Shown here one piece after another: positions 1 through 8,400 of a stretch of 64,000 bases of DNA. The notes below the pieces were generated by a model, which ran no database searches, was not told where the DNA came from, and saw only the letters and a program-made list of their open reading frames with translations. This DNA is from Actinoplanes missouriensis 431. GTDB taxonomy: Bacteria; Actinomycetota; Actinomycetes; Mycobacteriales; Micromonosporaceae. The first letter of the stretch is position 1. Every line of letters starts with the position of its first letter. The position numbers and the translations under genes are program-made. The DNA lies in assembly GCF_000284295.1 (NCBI RefSeq), contig NC_017093.1, positions 4,898,001 through 4,962,000 on the forward strand, written 5' to 3'.

Positions 1-1002
1 GCACGCCGAGCCGACCTCGCCCTGACAGCCGACCTCCGCCCCGGAGATGCTGGCGTTCTCCTTGAACAGCAGCCCGATCGCCCCCGCCGCCAGCAGGAAC
101 CGGACCACCCCGTCGCCGTTGGCGCCCGGCACGAAGTCCAGGTAGTACCGCAGCACCGCCGGGATGATCCCCGCGGCGCCGTTGGTGGGCGCGGTCACGA
201 CGCGACCTCCGGCCGCGTTCTGCTCATTGACCGCCATCGCGTACGCCGTGAGCCACTCCATCGAGTGCGCGGCCGGATCACCTGCCGCCCGTAGCTGGCG
301 AGCCGTGGACGCGGCGCGGCGGCGCACCTTCAGGCCGCCGGGCAGCACCCCCTCGGCGTTCAGGCCCTCGTCGATGCAGTCGGACATCACCGACCAGATG
401 TGCAGCAACCCGTCCCGGATGCCGGACGGCGCCCGCCACGCGGACTCGTTCTCCAGCATCAGCCGGGAGATCGACAAACCCGTGGACCGGGTCAGGCCGA
501 GCAGATCGGTACCGGACAGGAACGGGTGGGGCACGGGCGGGTGGTCGGCCCGTACCCGGGAAGCGAGATCTCCCACCACGAAGCCGCCGCCGACCGAGAA
601 ATACTTCTTCCGCAGCACCTCGGCGCCGTCCGCGGCGAGCGCCGTGAAGGTCATCCCGTTCGGGTGCTCGGGCAGTGAGCGGCGCCGGTGCAGCACCATC
701 TCCACCGCGACCTCCCGGCCGGACGGCAGCACGATCCGCCCGTCCGCCGGAGCCTCGAGGGTCACGTCGACCGTCTCCGGATCGAAGCCCTGCAGACCGA
801 GCAGGACCGCCTTCGGCGTGCCGTGCCCGTGACCGGTGGCGCCCAGCGATCCGAACAGCTCCGCCCGCACCGAAGTGACGTGGACGGAATCGGACAGCTT
901 CGCGGCGAACATCGCGGCCGCCCGCATCGGGCCGACCGTGTGCGAGCTGGACGGCCCGATGCCGATCGAGAACAGGTCGAAGACGGAGACGGCCAAGATC
1001 AT
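1..1002 (-). CDS. sdaA: L-serine ammonia-lyase (serine dehydratase), C-terminus cut by window edge
   Basis: Deaminates L-serine to pyruvate and ammonia in the cytoplasm. The protein starts MILAVSVFDLFSIGIGPSSS, the usual N-terminus of the iron-sulfur serine dehydratases, and the visible 334 residues end at GAEVGCQGEVGSAC, a conserved segment whose cysteines belong to the family's Fe-S site. Full-length homologues are about 455 aa, so roughly a quarter is missing beyond position 1. The ATG overlaps the gcvH stop by 4 bp (ATGA), so the two are probably translationally coupled. Lying behind gcvT-gcvH, it would channel serine made from glycine into pyruvate. glyA, which often sits in this operon, is not seen in the window. 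Confidence 0.93.
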   Translation of the reverse strand, partial: MILAVSVFDLFSIGIGPSSSHTVGPMRAAAMFAAKLSDSVHVTSVRAELFGSLGATGHGHGTPKAVLLGLQGFDPETVDVTLEAPADGRIVLPSGREVAVEMVLHRRRSLPEHPNGMTFTALAADGAEVLRKKYFSVGGGFVVGDLASRVRADHPPVPHPFLSGTDLLGLTRSTGLSISRLMLENESAWRAPSGIRDGLLHIWSVMSDCIDEGLNAEGVLPGGLKVRRRAASTARQLRAAGDPAAHSMEWLTAYAMAVNEQNAAGGRVVTAPTNGAAGIIPAVLRYYLDFVPGANGDGVVRFLLAAGAIGLLFKENASISGAEVGCQGEVGSAC

Positions 1003-1370
1003 GACTCCGGTGAGATCAGCGCGGCATAGGCCGCGGCGTCGAGAACCTCGGGGGTACGGGTGACGCGCACCCGGTAGAGCCAGCCGGCGCCGTACGGATC
1101 CGAGTTGATCAGACCCGGGTCGTCGGCGAGCGCCTTGTTGACCTCCACGATCTCCCCATCGGCCGGCGCATAGACCTCGCTGACGGATTTGGTCGACTCG
1201 ATCTCGCCACACGTCTCGCCGGCCGTGGTGACGGCGCCGACCTCGGGCAGGTCGACGAAGACCACGTCACCGAGGGCGTCCGCGGCGAACGCGGTGATGC
1301 CGACCGTGGCGATCTCGTCGTCGGTGAGCCACTCGTGGTCACGGCTGTAGCGAAGGTTCAAGGGGATCAC
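999..1370 (-). CDS. gcvH: glycine cleavage system H protein
   Basis: This is the lipoyl carrier that shuttles the aminomethyl group of glycine between the P, T and L proteins. The 123-aa length is normal. The biotin/lipoyl fold is recognisable from YSRDHEWL at the N-terminus, and the lipoylation lysine lies in ESTKSVSEVYAP at about residues 58-69. The start is GTG at 1370, overlapping the gcvT stop by 4 bp; the gene end overlaps sdaA by 4 bp, so all three genes form one tightly coupled unit. No gcvP is in the window, as in many actinomycetes where it lies elsewhere. Confidence 0.96.
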   Translation of the reverse strand: MIPLNLRYSRDHEWLTDDEIATVGITAFAADALGDVVFVDLPEVGAVTTAGETCGEIESTKSVSEVYAPADGEIVEVNKALADDPGLINSDPYGAGWLYRVRVTRTPEVLDAAAYAALISPES

Positions 1371-2500
1371 TGGGGGCTCCTGCGGTAGAAGGGCAGCGCG
1401 ACGACCTCGGCGTCCTCGCGGGTGCCACGGACGTCGACGACCAGACGGGTGCCGGGCGCCGCGAACACGGGTGGGACGTAGGCCATGGCGATCGGGTGAC
1501 CAAGCGTCGGCGACGGCGCGCCACTGGTCACCTCGCCGATCCGCTCGCCGCTGACCGGATCGAGCACCGCATGGCCACTGCGTGGCGCGCGGCGGCCGGC
1601 CGTGACCAGGCCGGTCAGCACGGTCGACGGCCCCTGGGCGGCGACGCGGCGCAGCGACTCGGCGCCCACGAAGTCCGCCTTGTCCAGGGCGACGATCCGG
1701 CCCAGCCCGGCGTGGAAGGGGGTGGTGCGGACGGTGAGCTCGTGCCCGTACAGGGGCATGCCCGCCTCCAGGCGCAGCGTGTCCCGGCAGGCCAGACCGG
1801 CGGGGGTGGCGCCGCTCTCCCGCAGGCTCTCCCAGATGGTCGCGGCGTCGGCGTCCGAGCAGTAGATCTCGAAGCCGTCCTCGCCGGTGTACCCGGTGCG
1901 GGCCAGCAGCACGTCACAGCCGGCGACCCGCGCCTCGGTGATGCCGTAATAGGGCAGGTCGAGGCTCTCGATGGCCATCGCTTTTGCCGATGCGGGGCCC
2001 TGCGTGGCGATCACTTCCGCCGATGCGGGGCCCTGCGTGGCGATCACTTCCGCCGATGCGGGGCCCTGCACCGCGATCAGCGAGCCGCCGGCGTCGGTGA
2101 TCCGGACCGCGAACCCGTTGGCGTGCTCGCCGAGCATGGCCCGGACCATCGGGGCGTTCGCCGCGTTCGCCACCACCAGGAACCGGTCGGCCGCGAGCCG
2201 GTAGACGACCAGGTCATCGAGGACGCCGCCGGTGGTATGGCAGAGCATCGTGTACTTGGCGCGGCCGACCTTGACCGTCGAGAGACGGCCGGCGAGGGCG
2301 TAGTCGAGGAATTCCGCGGCGTTGCGGCCGGTGACCTCGATGCGGCCCATGTGGCTGAGGTCGAAGAGCCCCGCGGCGGTCCGCACGGTGTGGTGCTCGG
2401 CGATGTCACTGCCGTACCGCAGCGGCATGGTCCAGCCGGCGAACGTGGTCAGATGCGCGCCGAGGCGCGTGTGGACGTCGAAGAGCGCAGTGCGTCTCAC
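1367..2500 (-). CDS. gcvT: glycine cleavage system T protein (aminomethyltransferase)
   Basis: Transfers the methylene group from H-protein-bound aminomethyl to tetrahydrofolate and releases ammonia. The family hallmarks TALFDVHTRLGA, FAGWTMPLRY and DLSHMGRIEV lie at the N-terminus and the C-terminal barrel domain is intact. I place the start at GTG 2498-2500 (VRRTALFDVH), which has GGAG about 7 nt upstream and gives 377 aa. Two ATGs further upstream (2566 and 2548) are in frame but lie inside the second aptamer of the glycine riboswitch, so they are unlikely starts. Residues about 143-176 hold a near-perfect repeat of the 11-mer GPASAEVIATQ that is not part of the usual family sequence; it looks like a recent in-frame expansion that leaves the frame open. 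Confidence 0.93.
   Translation of the reverse strand: MRRTALFDVHTRLGAHLTTFAGWTMPLRYGSDIAEHHTVRTAAGLFDLSHMGRIEVTGRNAAEFLDYALAGRLSTVKVGRAKYTMLCHTTGGVLDDLVVYRLAADRFLVVANAANAPMVRAMLGEHANGFAVRITDAGGSLIAVQGPASAEVIATQGPASAEVIATQGPASAKAMAIESLDLPYYGITEARVAGCDVLLARTGYTGEDGFEIYCSDADAATIWESLRESGATPAGLACRDTLRLEAGMPLYGHELTVRTTPFHAGLGRIVALDKADFVGAESLRRVAAQGPSTVLTGLVTAGRRAPRSGHAVLDPVSGERIGEVTSGAPSPTLGHPIAMAYVPPVFAAPGTRLVVDVRGTREDAEVVALPFYRRSPQ
1986..2070. repeat. 33-bp in-frame tandem repeat inside gcvT
   Basis: A 33-bp unit beginning gccgatgcggggccctgcgt occurs at 1986-2018 and 2019-2051, with a partial third copy at 2052-2070. It encodes 11 residues (GPASAEVIATQ) and keeps the gcvT frame. The copies are almost identical, suggesting recent amplification. 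Confidence 0.9.
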
Positions 2501-2544
2501 GGGAGGCTCCAAGGTCGTGACAGGTTGGGGCCTCCCTCGCTCTG

Positions 2545-2706
2545 TCATGGGGCCTGAGAGCTTCACCGCCGTTACGGGCGGTTTGCACCGTGGGCGCGTT
2601 CGTCTCGCGAACGGCTTTCCAGAGTCGCCTGACCGCAGCGGTACGTGGGCCTGAGAGATTCTGAGGGAGAAGTTGCTCCTTCGGCGCCTCGCCGGGTTCT
2701 CCAGGG
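2545..2706 (-). ncRNA. glycine riboswitch (two aptamers) upstream of gcvT
   Basis: Read on the minus strand, the first aptamer holds GCCGAAGGAGCAA, then AATCTCTCAGGC, and closes with GACTCTGGAAAGC. The second holds CACGGTGCAAACCG, then AAGCTCTCAGGC, and closes with ATGACAGAG. These are the conserved cores of tandem glycine aptamers. The element ends about 45 nt before the GTG of gcvT, the usual position. Such switches generally turn on the gcv operon when glycine is high; the mode here (transcription or translation) is not evident because no obvious terminator stem with a U-tract follows. Confidence 0.9.
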
Positions 2707-2790
2707 CCGTGGGCTCTGGTGCCAGGGCCTTGTGGCTCTGGGTGCAAGGGCCTTGTGGCTCTGGGCGTCAGGGCCTTGTGGCTCTGGTGG
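2702..2790. repeat. 23-bp tandem repeat upstream of the glycine riboswitch
   Basis: About four copies of a 21-23-bp unit (core agggccttgtggctctgg) run from 2702 to 2790, directly against the 5' end of the riboswitch. The copies differ at a few positions. The promoter of the gcv operon must lie in or beyond this array. No coding role is apparent. Confidence 0.85.
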
Positions 2791-2900
2791 CGAGGGCTCT
2801 CCCGCTGCGGGTTAGCGGCTTCTTCAGTTGTGGCCTGCAAGCTATCCGGGCCGTCATGATCACGTCAAGCGAGCAGGTGCGCAGGTGAGCGTCGTGATCC

Positions 2901-3068
2901 CTAGTCACCCGTGGCGGCGGCCTCCTCGTCTCCGGCGGTAGCGCTCTTGTCTCCGGCGGCGGCCTCCTCGCCCGTGGCTGCGGCCTCCTGTTCTGTGGCG
3001 GTGGCCTCCTCGAGGACCTTGAGCTGGCGTTCCGCGTCGTCACCGCGCGGCCACAGCACCGCGACCAT
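2901..3068 (-). CDS. small acidic Ala/Glu-rich protein, function unknown
   Basis: A 55-aa frame starts at ATG 3068 with MVAVLWPRGDDAERQLKVLE and continues as an acidic, alanine-rich tail made of degenerate repeats (EEAAA, GDE, ATGD) to a TAG at 2901. The N-terminal 20 residues look like a short amphipathic helix. Its 5' end abuts the ~42-bp repeat array at 3069-3262, and the same frame stays open through that array, so the true start is not certain. No recognised family. The codon pattern is coding-like, but no convincing ribosome site is visible. Confidence 0.4.
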   Translation of the reverse strand: MVAVLWPRGDDAERQLKVLEEATATEQEAAATGEEAAAGDKSATAGDEEAAATGD

Positions 3069-3262
3069 CGCGCCCGAGCACCCCGGACCATCCGCCACCC
3101 CAGCGCCATCGGCGCCCGAGCACCCCGGACCATCCGTCACGCCAGCGCCATCGGCACCCGAGCACCCCGGATCATCCGCCCGCCCCAGCGCGGCTGGCAC
3201 TCGAGCACCCCGGATCTCCGCCCGCCCCAGCGCGGTCGGCGCCCGAGCACATCGGATCATCC
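3069..3262. repeat. ~42-bp tandem repeat array between small genes
   Basis: Four to five diverged copies of a 41-43-bp unit (core cccgagcaccccggaycatc, followed by ccgccccagcgcsrtcgg) fill 3069-3262. Neighbouring copies differ at up to about a quarter of positions. There is no spacer diversity as in CRISPR; the units abut each other. The stretch from here to 3359 holds no other gene that I can support. Confidence 0.85.
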
Positions 3263-3359
3263 GCTCCGGGTGACGCGGGCCGCTCACCCGGTGGGGGACG
3301 ATCAGGTTAACCGGGCCGCGACCGGGGCAAGTGGAGACGAAACCCGTCGGGAGGACCTG

Positions 3360-3611
3360 ATGACCATTTACGACAGCACGGTCGACGCTCAGCACAACAT
3401 CGCCGTTTCCGGTGACCCCGCCGTGATCGCGGCTGACGCCGAAGCCACCGGCGCCGAGCTGGGCATTCCCGCCAAGCGCCGCCTGCTGCCCATCGTCATG
3501 ACCACGGCGGCGATCGCAGCGGTGACCGCCGCAGCGATCTACGGCGCAGCGAAGGCAATCGAAGCCCGCCGGAGCCGCAGCCGGTGGGAGCAGTTCCGCA
3601 GCCGCTTCTAA
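3360..3611 (+). CDS. small single-pass membrane protein, function unknown
   Basis: An 83-aa protein starting MTIYDSTVDAQHNIAVSGDP. I chose ATG 3360 because GGGAGG lies 5 nt upstream; an in-frame start 90 bp earlier has no such site. A polar N-terminal half is followed by one hydrophobic helix (LLPIVMTTAAIAAVTAAAIY, about residues 42-61) and a short basic tail (ARRSRSRWEQFRSRF), suggesting an inner-membrane protein with its C-terminus inside. No family recognised. It stands alone between repeat arrays. Confidence 0.65.
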   Translation: MTIYDSTVDAQHNIAVSGDPAVIAADAEATGAELGIPAKRRLLPIVMTTAAIAAVTAAAIYGAAKAIEARRSRSRWEQFRSRF

Positions 3612-3664
3612 AGTGGCGAGCGGGTAGTCGCAAGCGACGCTCGAGGCTCGGCGAGTAGCGAGCG

Positions 3665-3796
3665 TCAAGCGGGAACCACGTAACGCCGGGCCGCGTGTGG
3701 ACGACGGGCGCAACACGAACCCCCATTCCACACGCGGCCCGCGTTCGTCCAGGCGGTGTGGAATTCGGTATCGCCACGACGGAGGATCCCTACCAC
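3665..3796 (-). CDS. possible 43-aa peptide, uncertain
   Basis: A GTG at 3796 is preceded by AAGGAG at 7-nt spacing and opens a 43-codon frame (VVGILRRGDTEFHTAWTNAG...) ending in TGA at 3665. The peptide has two adjacent cysteines near residue 28 and a basic C-terminus. Against it: the 3' half lies across a long inverted repeat (3688-3740), the composition is not clearly coding, and no family is recognised. Confidence 0.25.
   Translation of the reverse strand: MVGILRRGDTEFHTAWTNAGRVWNGGSCCARRPHAARRYVVPA
3688..3740. repeat. 14-bp inverted repeat, possible terminator or dispersed palindrome
   Basis: gggccgcgtgtgga (3688-3701) pairs perfectly with tccacacgcggccc (3727-3740) across a 25-nt loop. 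The motif cgtgtgga/tccacacg recurs in an inverted repeat at 12384-12426, so this could belong to a dispersed palindromic family rather than be a dedicated terminator for the gene ending at 3611. Confidence 0.7.
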
Positions 3797-3889
3797 CGTT
3801 TCGCTCCTTCTTATTATGAAGTCGGCAGTCTTTTCGGGGTAACGGAGATCCTTTCCTGAATACAATGGACTCCACGATCGCGGCAGGGA

Positions 3890-4226
3890 GCGAAACCTTG
3901 ACCGTGCGGGGCGACGGCCGAACTGGAGATGGTGGCCGAGCTGGCGGGGGCGGCTGAGCTGGACGAGGCCCCGAAGCTTCGGGAGGTGACGTCGCCACGG
4001 GCGGCTCAGGAACCCTGGGCGACTCAGGAACTCTGGGCGGCGGTGGGCCTGCGGAACGATCGGCCTCGTCACGCAGCTGGCGCAGCCGGCGAGCATGCCG
4101 TTGCGCGAGACCCCACGTGCGGTGCCGCGCATGCTCCCACCTGAACCGCTCCGCCTCCGGCGAATAATTGCGGCGCGCGCTCGGATCCCGCAAATGCTTC
4201 ACGGGAAACAAGGAAAGCTGCGCCAT
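3890..4226 (-). CDS. putative basic protein, 3' end undetermined
   Basis: From ATG 4226 the frame reads MAQLSLFPVKHLRDPSARRN, then a basic helix-rich stretch with several Arg-His pairs, and then a proline-rich segment. The first ~60 residues look like genuine coding sequence. The frame formally stays open to 2901, but beyond about 3890 it crosses AT-richer sequence, the 14-bp inverted repeat and the antisense of the gene at 3360-3611, so the real 3' end (or a frameshift) cannot be placed. No family recognised. Confidence 0.3.
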
Positions 4227-4271
4227 GAACCAAGCGTTTCTCGCCCTCCAGGGAATGGCCAACAGAATTCG

Positions 4272-4286
4272 TCATACCTGGTATGA
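4272..4286. promoter_or_regulatory. 15-bp palindrome, possible operator
   Basis: tcatacctggtatga is a perfect palindrome around a central t. It lies about 46 nt upstream of the putative minus-strand start at 4226, where an operator would be expected. No cognate regulator is adjacent. Confidence 0.35.
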
Positions 4287-4447
4287 GCCAATCAAATGAT
4301 CGTCGGCCTTCGCTGAGGAGAAGGGCCGGCGCGCTGAAGAGCCTCACCGCAGGCCGACGCCAAGGCACGTTCGGATGCGGGAAGGCAGAGCCACCCTCGG
4401 CGCGGCCAGCGCCCCCCATCGATGCGCCGACCAGCACAACCCCCAGA

Positions 4448-5137
4448 TCAGGAAGCCGCCAGCACATCCACGACGAACCGCAGGTCCCCCGCCGGCCCTC
4501 CCCCTGTCGCATTCTCCCCGTAAGCCATATCAGCCGGGATGTCCAGCTGCACCCGGCTCCCCACCTTCACCCCGACCAGCCCCTGATCCCACCCCGGGAT
4601 CACCTGCCCCACGCCCACCTGGAAGCTGAACGGCTCCTTCCGGTTCCACGACGCGTCGAACTCCTTGCCGTCGGCATGGGTCACGCCGACATAGTTCACG
4701 TCGATCGTCTGCCCGGCCCGCACCACCGCCCCTTTACCCTCGATGAGCGTCGTCACCGTGAGCTTGGTGACGTCCCCGCTCCCCGCCGTGGCGGCCGGCT
4801 TCTTCTTCAGCGCCGGATCCGCCCCCTCCGGAAGCGGCGGGAAGGCCGCAGCGACCGGCGACGAGAAAGAGGCAGACGACGGGGCAGAGGCAGACGGCGG
4901 GGCAGAGGCCGACTGCGGGGCAGAGGCAGACGGCGACGACGACGAATTGCCGATCCACAGGACCAGCCCCACGACGACGGCGATGACGGCCACCGCCGCA
5001 CCGGCCACGGCCTGCGTGCGCCGCCGCTTCTCGAGGGCCTGAGCGCGAGCCCGGGCAGCCTTGGCCTCGGCGCGCTTCTCCGCCTTGGTCTTGAGCGGGC
5101 TGTTACGGGAGGGACCTGTGGTCACGAAATCGGGCAC
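4448..5137 (-). CDS. membrane-anchored FKBP-type peptidyl-prolyl isomerase
   Basis: Catalyses cis/trans isomerisation of X-Pro bonds, here outside the membrane. A basic, charged N-terminus (about residues 15-40, EKRAEAKAARARAQALEKRR) precedes one membrane helix (about 42-62), a Ser/Ala/Pro linker built from SASAPP-like repeats, and an FKBP domain (about 120-229) with DVNYVGV, FQVGVGQVIPGWDQGLVG and RVQLDIPADMAYGE. The start is uncertain: GTG 5137 or GTG 5125 (VTTGPSRN), neither with a clear ribosome site. It follows the STAS gene by about 20 bp and may be co-transcribed with it. Confidence 0.85.
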   Translation of the reverse strand: MPDFVTTGPSRNSPLKTKAEKRAEAKAARARAQALEKRRRTQAVAGAAVAVIAVVVGLVLWIGNSSSSPSASAPQSASAPPSASAPSSASFSSPVAAAFPPLPEGADPALKKKPAATAGSGDVTKLTVTTLIEGKGAVVRAGQTIDVNYVGVTHADGKEFDASWNRKEPFSFQVGVGQVIPGWDQGLVGVKVGSRVQLDIPADMAYGENATGGGPAGDLRFVVDVLAAS

Positions 5138-5157
5138 CGTACGACGATACGACAATC

Positions 5158-5469
5158 TCACCGCGTACCCGACAAGGAAACCGTCGTCACCTCGCCCAGA
5201 CCTGCCACGTCCAGCAGCGGCGCCAGCAGCGGCCCGGTCACCACCTCGATCCGCTCCGCGTGGCGGAACAGCATCGCCAGCCCCGCGCTGTCCAGGTACT
5301 GAACGGCGGTGAGGTCGACCAGCAGTTGCCCGGCGTCGGCCCCCGCGACGCCCTGTTCCAGCGCCGAGGCGAAGGCGTCGGCGTTGCTCATGTCGATCTC
5401 CCCGGCTGCGGCGAGAACCGGGGCGCCGTCGGGGCGGTGACCGCTGGTCAGCGTGAGCGCGGTGGTCAT
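5158..5469 (-). CDS. STAS-domain anti-sigma factor antagonist
   Basis: A 103-aa single STAS domain of the SpoIIAA/RsbV type, which in its dephosphorylated form binds an anti-sigma kinase and frees the sigma factor. The conserved phosphorylatable serine sits in DLTAVQYLDSAGLAMLFRHA. The start ATG 5469 overlaps the stop of the upstream hybrid gene by 4 bp (ATGA). Its partner is probably that protein, which carries both a PP2C phosphatase and an RsbW-like kinase domain. Confidence 0.9.
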   Translation of the reverse strand: MTTALTLTSGHRPDGAPVLAAAGEIDMSNADAFASALEQGVAGADAGQLLVDLTAVQYLDSAGLAMLFRHAERIEVVTGPLLAPLLDVAGLGEVTTVSLSGTR

Positions 5470-8400
5470 GGCACGATCCTCGCCTGCATGTCGATGGTGG
5501 TGCCGGCGATGCCGGTGGTGACGGTGACGTGGTGCATGAACGCCTTCATCAGCATGAGGCCCCGTCCACGGTACGGGTTCTCGGCCGGCCGGGGTGCCCG
5601 CCACGAGCCGTTGTCCACGACCGTGAGACGCAGGTTCTCGGCGGTGGCGGCGGCCCGGAGCCGGATCTGACCGGCTTTCTCCCGGTGCCCGTGCTCGATC
5701 GCGTTGGCGCAGGCCTCCCCCGCGGCGACCAGGACGTTCTGCGTGGTGACCGGGTCGATGCCACAGCGTTCGAGCCAGCCGCGCAGCGCGGTGCGGACCG
5801 GGGCGAGCCGGGACGCCTCGGCGGGGAACTCCAGTTCGAGCGGGCCGGGCTGGCGGTAGAGCAGCAGCGCCACGTCGTCGTCGTACCCGGTTTCCGGGGC
5901 CAGCCGGGTCATCACCTCGCTGGCCAGGTCTTCGATCGGGGTGCTGCGGCCGAGCCGGACCGCCTCGGTGGCCGCGTCGATCCCAGCGGTCAGCGGCTGC
6001 CGCCGGCGTTCCACCAGTCCGTCGGTGTAGAGCAGCAGGGTGGCCCGGGCCGGCATCCGGTACTCGGCCTCGTCGCGGGGCAGCGTGGGCCGGATCGCGA
6101 GCGGCCGGGAACGGCCCCGGTCGAGCAGTTCGATGGTCCCGTCGGCGTGCGCGGCGATCGGTGGCGGATGCCCGGCGCTGGAGTAGACGAGGTGCCCGGT
6201 CGCCGGGTCGAGGACGCCGCAGAAGACGGTGGCGCAGGCGGCGCCGGGCAGCAGCGCCGCGAACCGGTCGAGGGCGGTCAGCGTGCGGGCCGGCCCGGTG
6301 TCCTGCAGCAGCAGGGCTCGGCAGGCGCTGCGGAGCTGGCCCATCACGGTGGCGGCGGGCAGCCCGTGGCCGACGCAGTCACCGACGACGATGCCGATCC
6401 GGCCGTCCGGCAGGGTGACCGTGTCGTACCAGTCGCCACCGACCCGCAGCGGCCGGGTGGCCGGCTCGTAGCGGACCGCGAACCCGGCGGGCAGCTGGGC
6501 CGGGCCGAGAATGGCCCGTTGCAGGGCGAGCGCGGTCTCCCGCTGCTGGTCGATCTGGTGGACCCGGCGCAGAGCCTGGCCGAGGTGGCCGGCGAGCAGC
6601 GCGAGCAGGGTCCGGTCCGGGTCGGTGAAGGGCCGCCGTTCGCCGAGCTCCAGCCAGACGACCATGACGCCGTCCGGGTGTTCCAGGCTGATCCCGGCGT
6701 TGCCGCCCGGGGTCAGCGCCGGCCCGTCCCGCAGGGCGGTGATCGCCGCGTGCGGCAGCGACTCCCAGGTCACGGCGGGGTCGGTGGCGACGACTCGGGG
6801 GTCGGTCGCGCCGTCGAAGATGACGGCGGACGCCGAGTCCAGGTTCCACAGGTCGCGCATCTCGTCGAGCGCCCCGGCGAGCGCGCCTCGCACGTCGTCG
6901 GCCCGGGACAGGCGCAGGCTCAGCGAGGCCACCGCGCTCTCCCGCTGGATGGCGTAGTGCTCGTCGGTGACGTCCCGGAACGTCCCGACGATCACCTTGC
7001 GGCCGGTCTCCGGGTCGCGGACCTGGCTGAACGCCGCCGCCACCCACAGCCGGTGCCCGTCGGCGTGGTCGACCGGAATCGTGTAGGTGCCGTGCTGGTC
7101 GTGGACCAGCATCGCGAACGCGTCGGCCACCTGCCGGTACGCGTCGGCGTCCGCCACCGGGTCCGGCCACCACGGGTGCACGGCGTGGTAGGGCAACCCG
7201 TCCGGCCCGTACCCCAGGGTGTCCGCGAACGCGGCGTTGACCTCGATGACCGCGCCGTCCTCGTCGCAGACGAAGAAGGCCTCCTGCAGTGACTCGACGA
7301 GCGCGGTCCGCCAGCGGGAATGGTGGTTGCGCAGGCGCGCCAGCTCGACGTTGGCGCGGACCCGGGCCAGCAGCTCGGCCGCCGAGAACGGCTTGAACAG
7401 GTAGTCGTCGGCGCCCGCGTCCAGGCCCTCGATCGCGGCTTCCTGACCGGCCCGCGCGGAGAGCAGCAGCACCGGCACCCCGGCGGTGCGTCCCTCCGCG
7501 CGCAGCGCGGCGACCAGCTGCAGCCCGTCCATCTCGGGCATCATCACGTCGCTGACCACCAGGTCGGGCACGTCTGCCCGGGCGGCGTCGAGGGCCTGCC
7601 GGCCGTCGGCGACAGCGGTGACCCGGTGCCCGGCGGAGCGCAGCAGCCGGACCAGGTAGTCGCGCATGTCGGCGTTGTCGTCGGCGACCAGCACGCTCGC
7701 GGTGTCGCCGCCGACCGGGCCGGGGGCGTCGGCGGGCAGGTCGGCGTCGGACGGCAGCCAGCGCAGCGCCTCCTGCACGAACGGGTCGGCGGTGGCGGAG
7801 ACGGCTGCCGCGTCGCCGGCGGCCGGCACGACCGAGCCGGCCGGCAGGTGAGCCGGTCCGAACGGGAGCCGGATGGTGAACGTGGTGCCCCGGTCCGGCG
7901 TGCTCTGCGCCTCGACCGTCCCGCCGTGCAGCAGGACCAGCTCCTTGACCAGGGCGAGCCCGATGCCGCTGCCCTCGTTGGAGCGGGACCGGGCGTTCTC
8001 GATGCGATGGAAGCGTTCGAAGAGCCGGGCCATCTCCTCCGGCGGCACGCCCACGCCGGTGTCCGCGATCGTGACGACGGCCTGGTCGCCGTCGGCCCGC
8101 ACGGTGACCCGGACCCCACCGTCGAAGGTGAACTTGAGGGCGTTGCTGAGCAGGTTGAGGACGACCTTCTCCCACATGCCCCGGTCGACGTAGACGTCAC
8201 CGGGCAGCGGCGGGCAGTCCACCTCGTAGCTGAGCCCGGCGCGTTCCACCGCGGACCGGAAGACGCTGGCGAGCTCGGCGGTGGTGGCGGCGAGGTCGAC
8301 CGGTTCATAGCGGGCCTGCATCCGCCCGGCCTCCAGCCGGGAGAAGTCGAGCAGCGCGTTGACCAGCTTGCCGAGGCGCAGCCCGTTGCGCCACATCACG

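Noticed and set aside
1496..2557. A 353-codon open frame on the plus strand
   Set aside because: It is antisense to gcvT and to its riboswitch.
2545..2706. Small protein gene encoded across the riboswitch
   Set aside because: Open frames here are explained by the conserved aptamer sequence; no coding bias.
3069..3262. CRISPR array
   Set aside because: The ~42-bp units abut directly, with no unique spacers, and there are no cas genes in the window.
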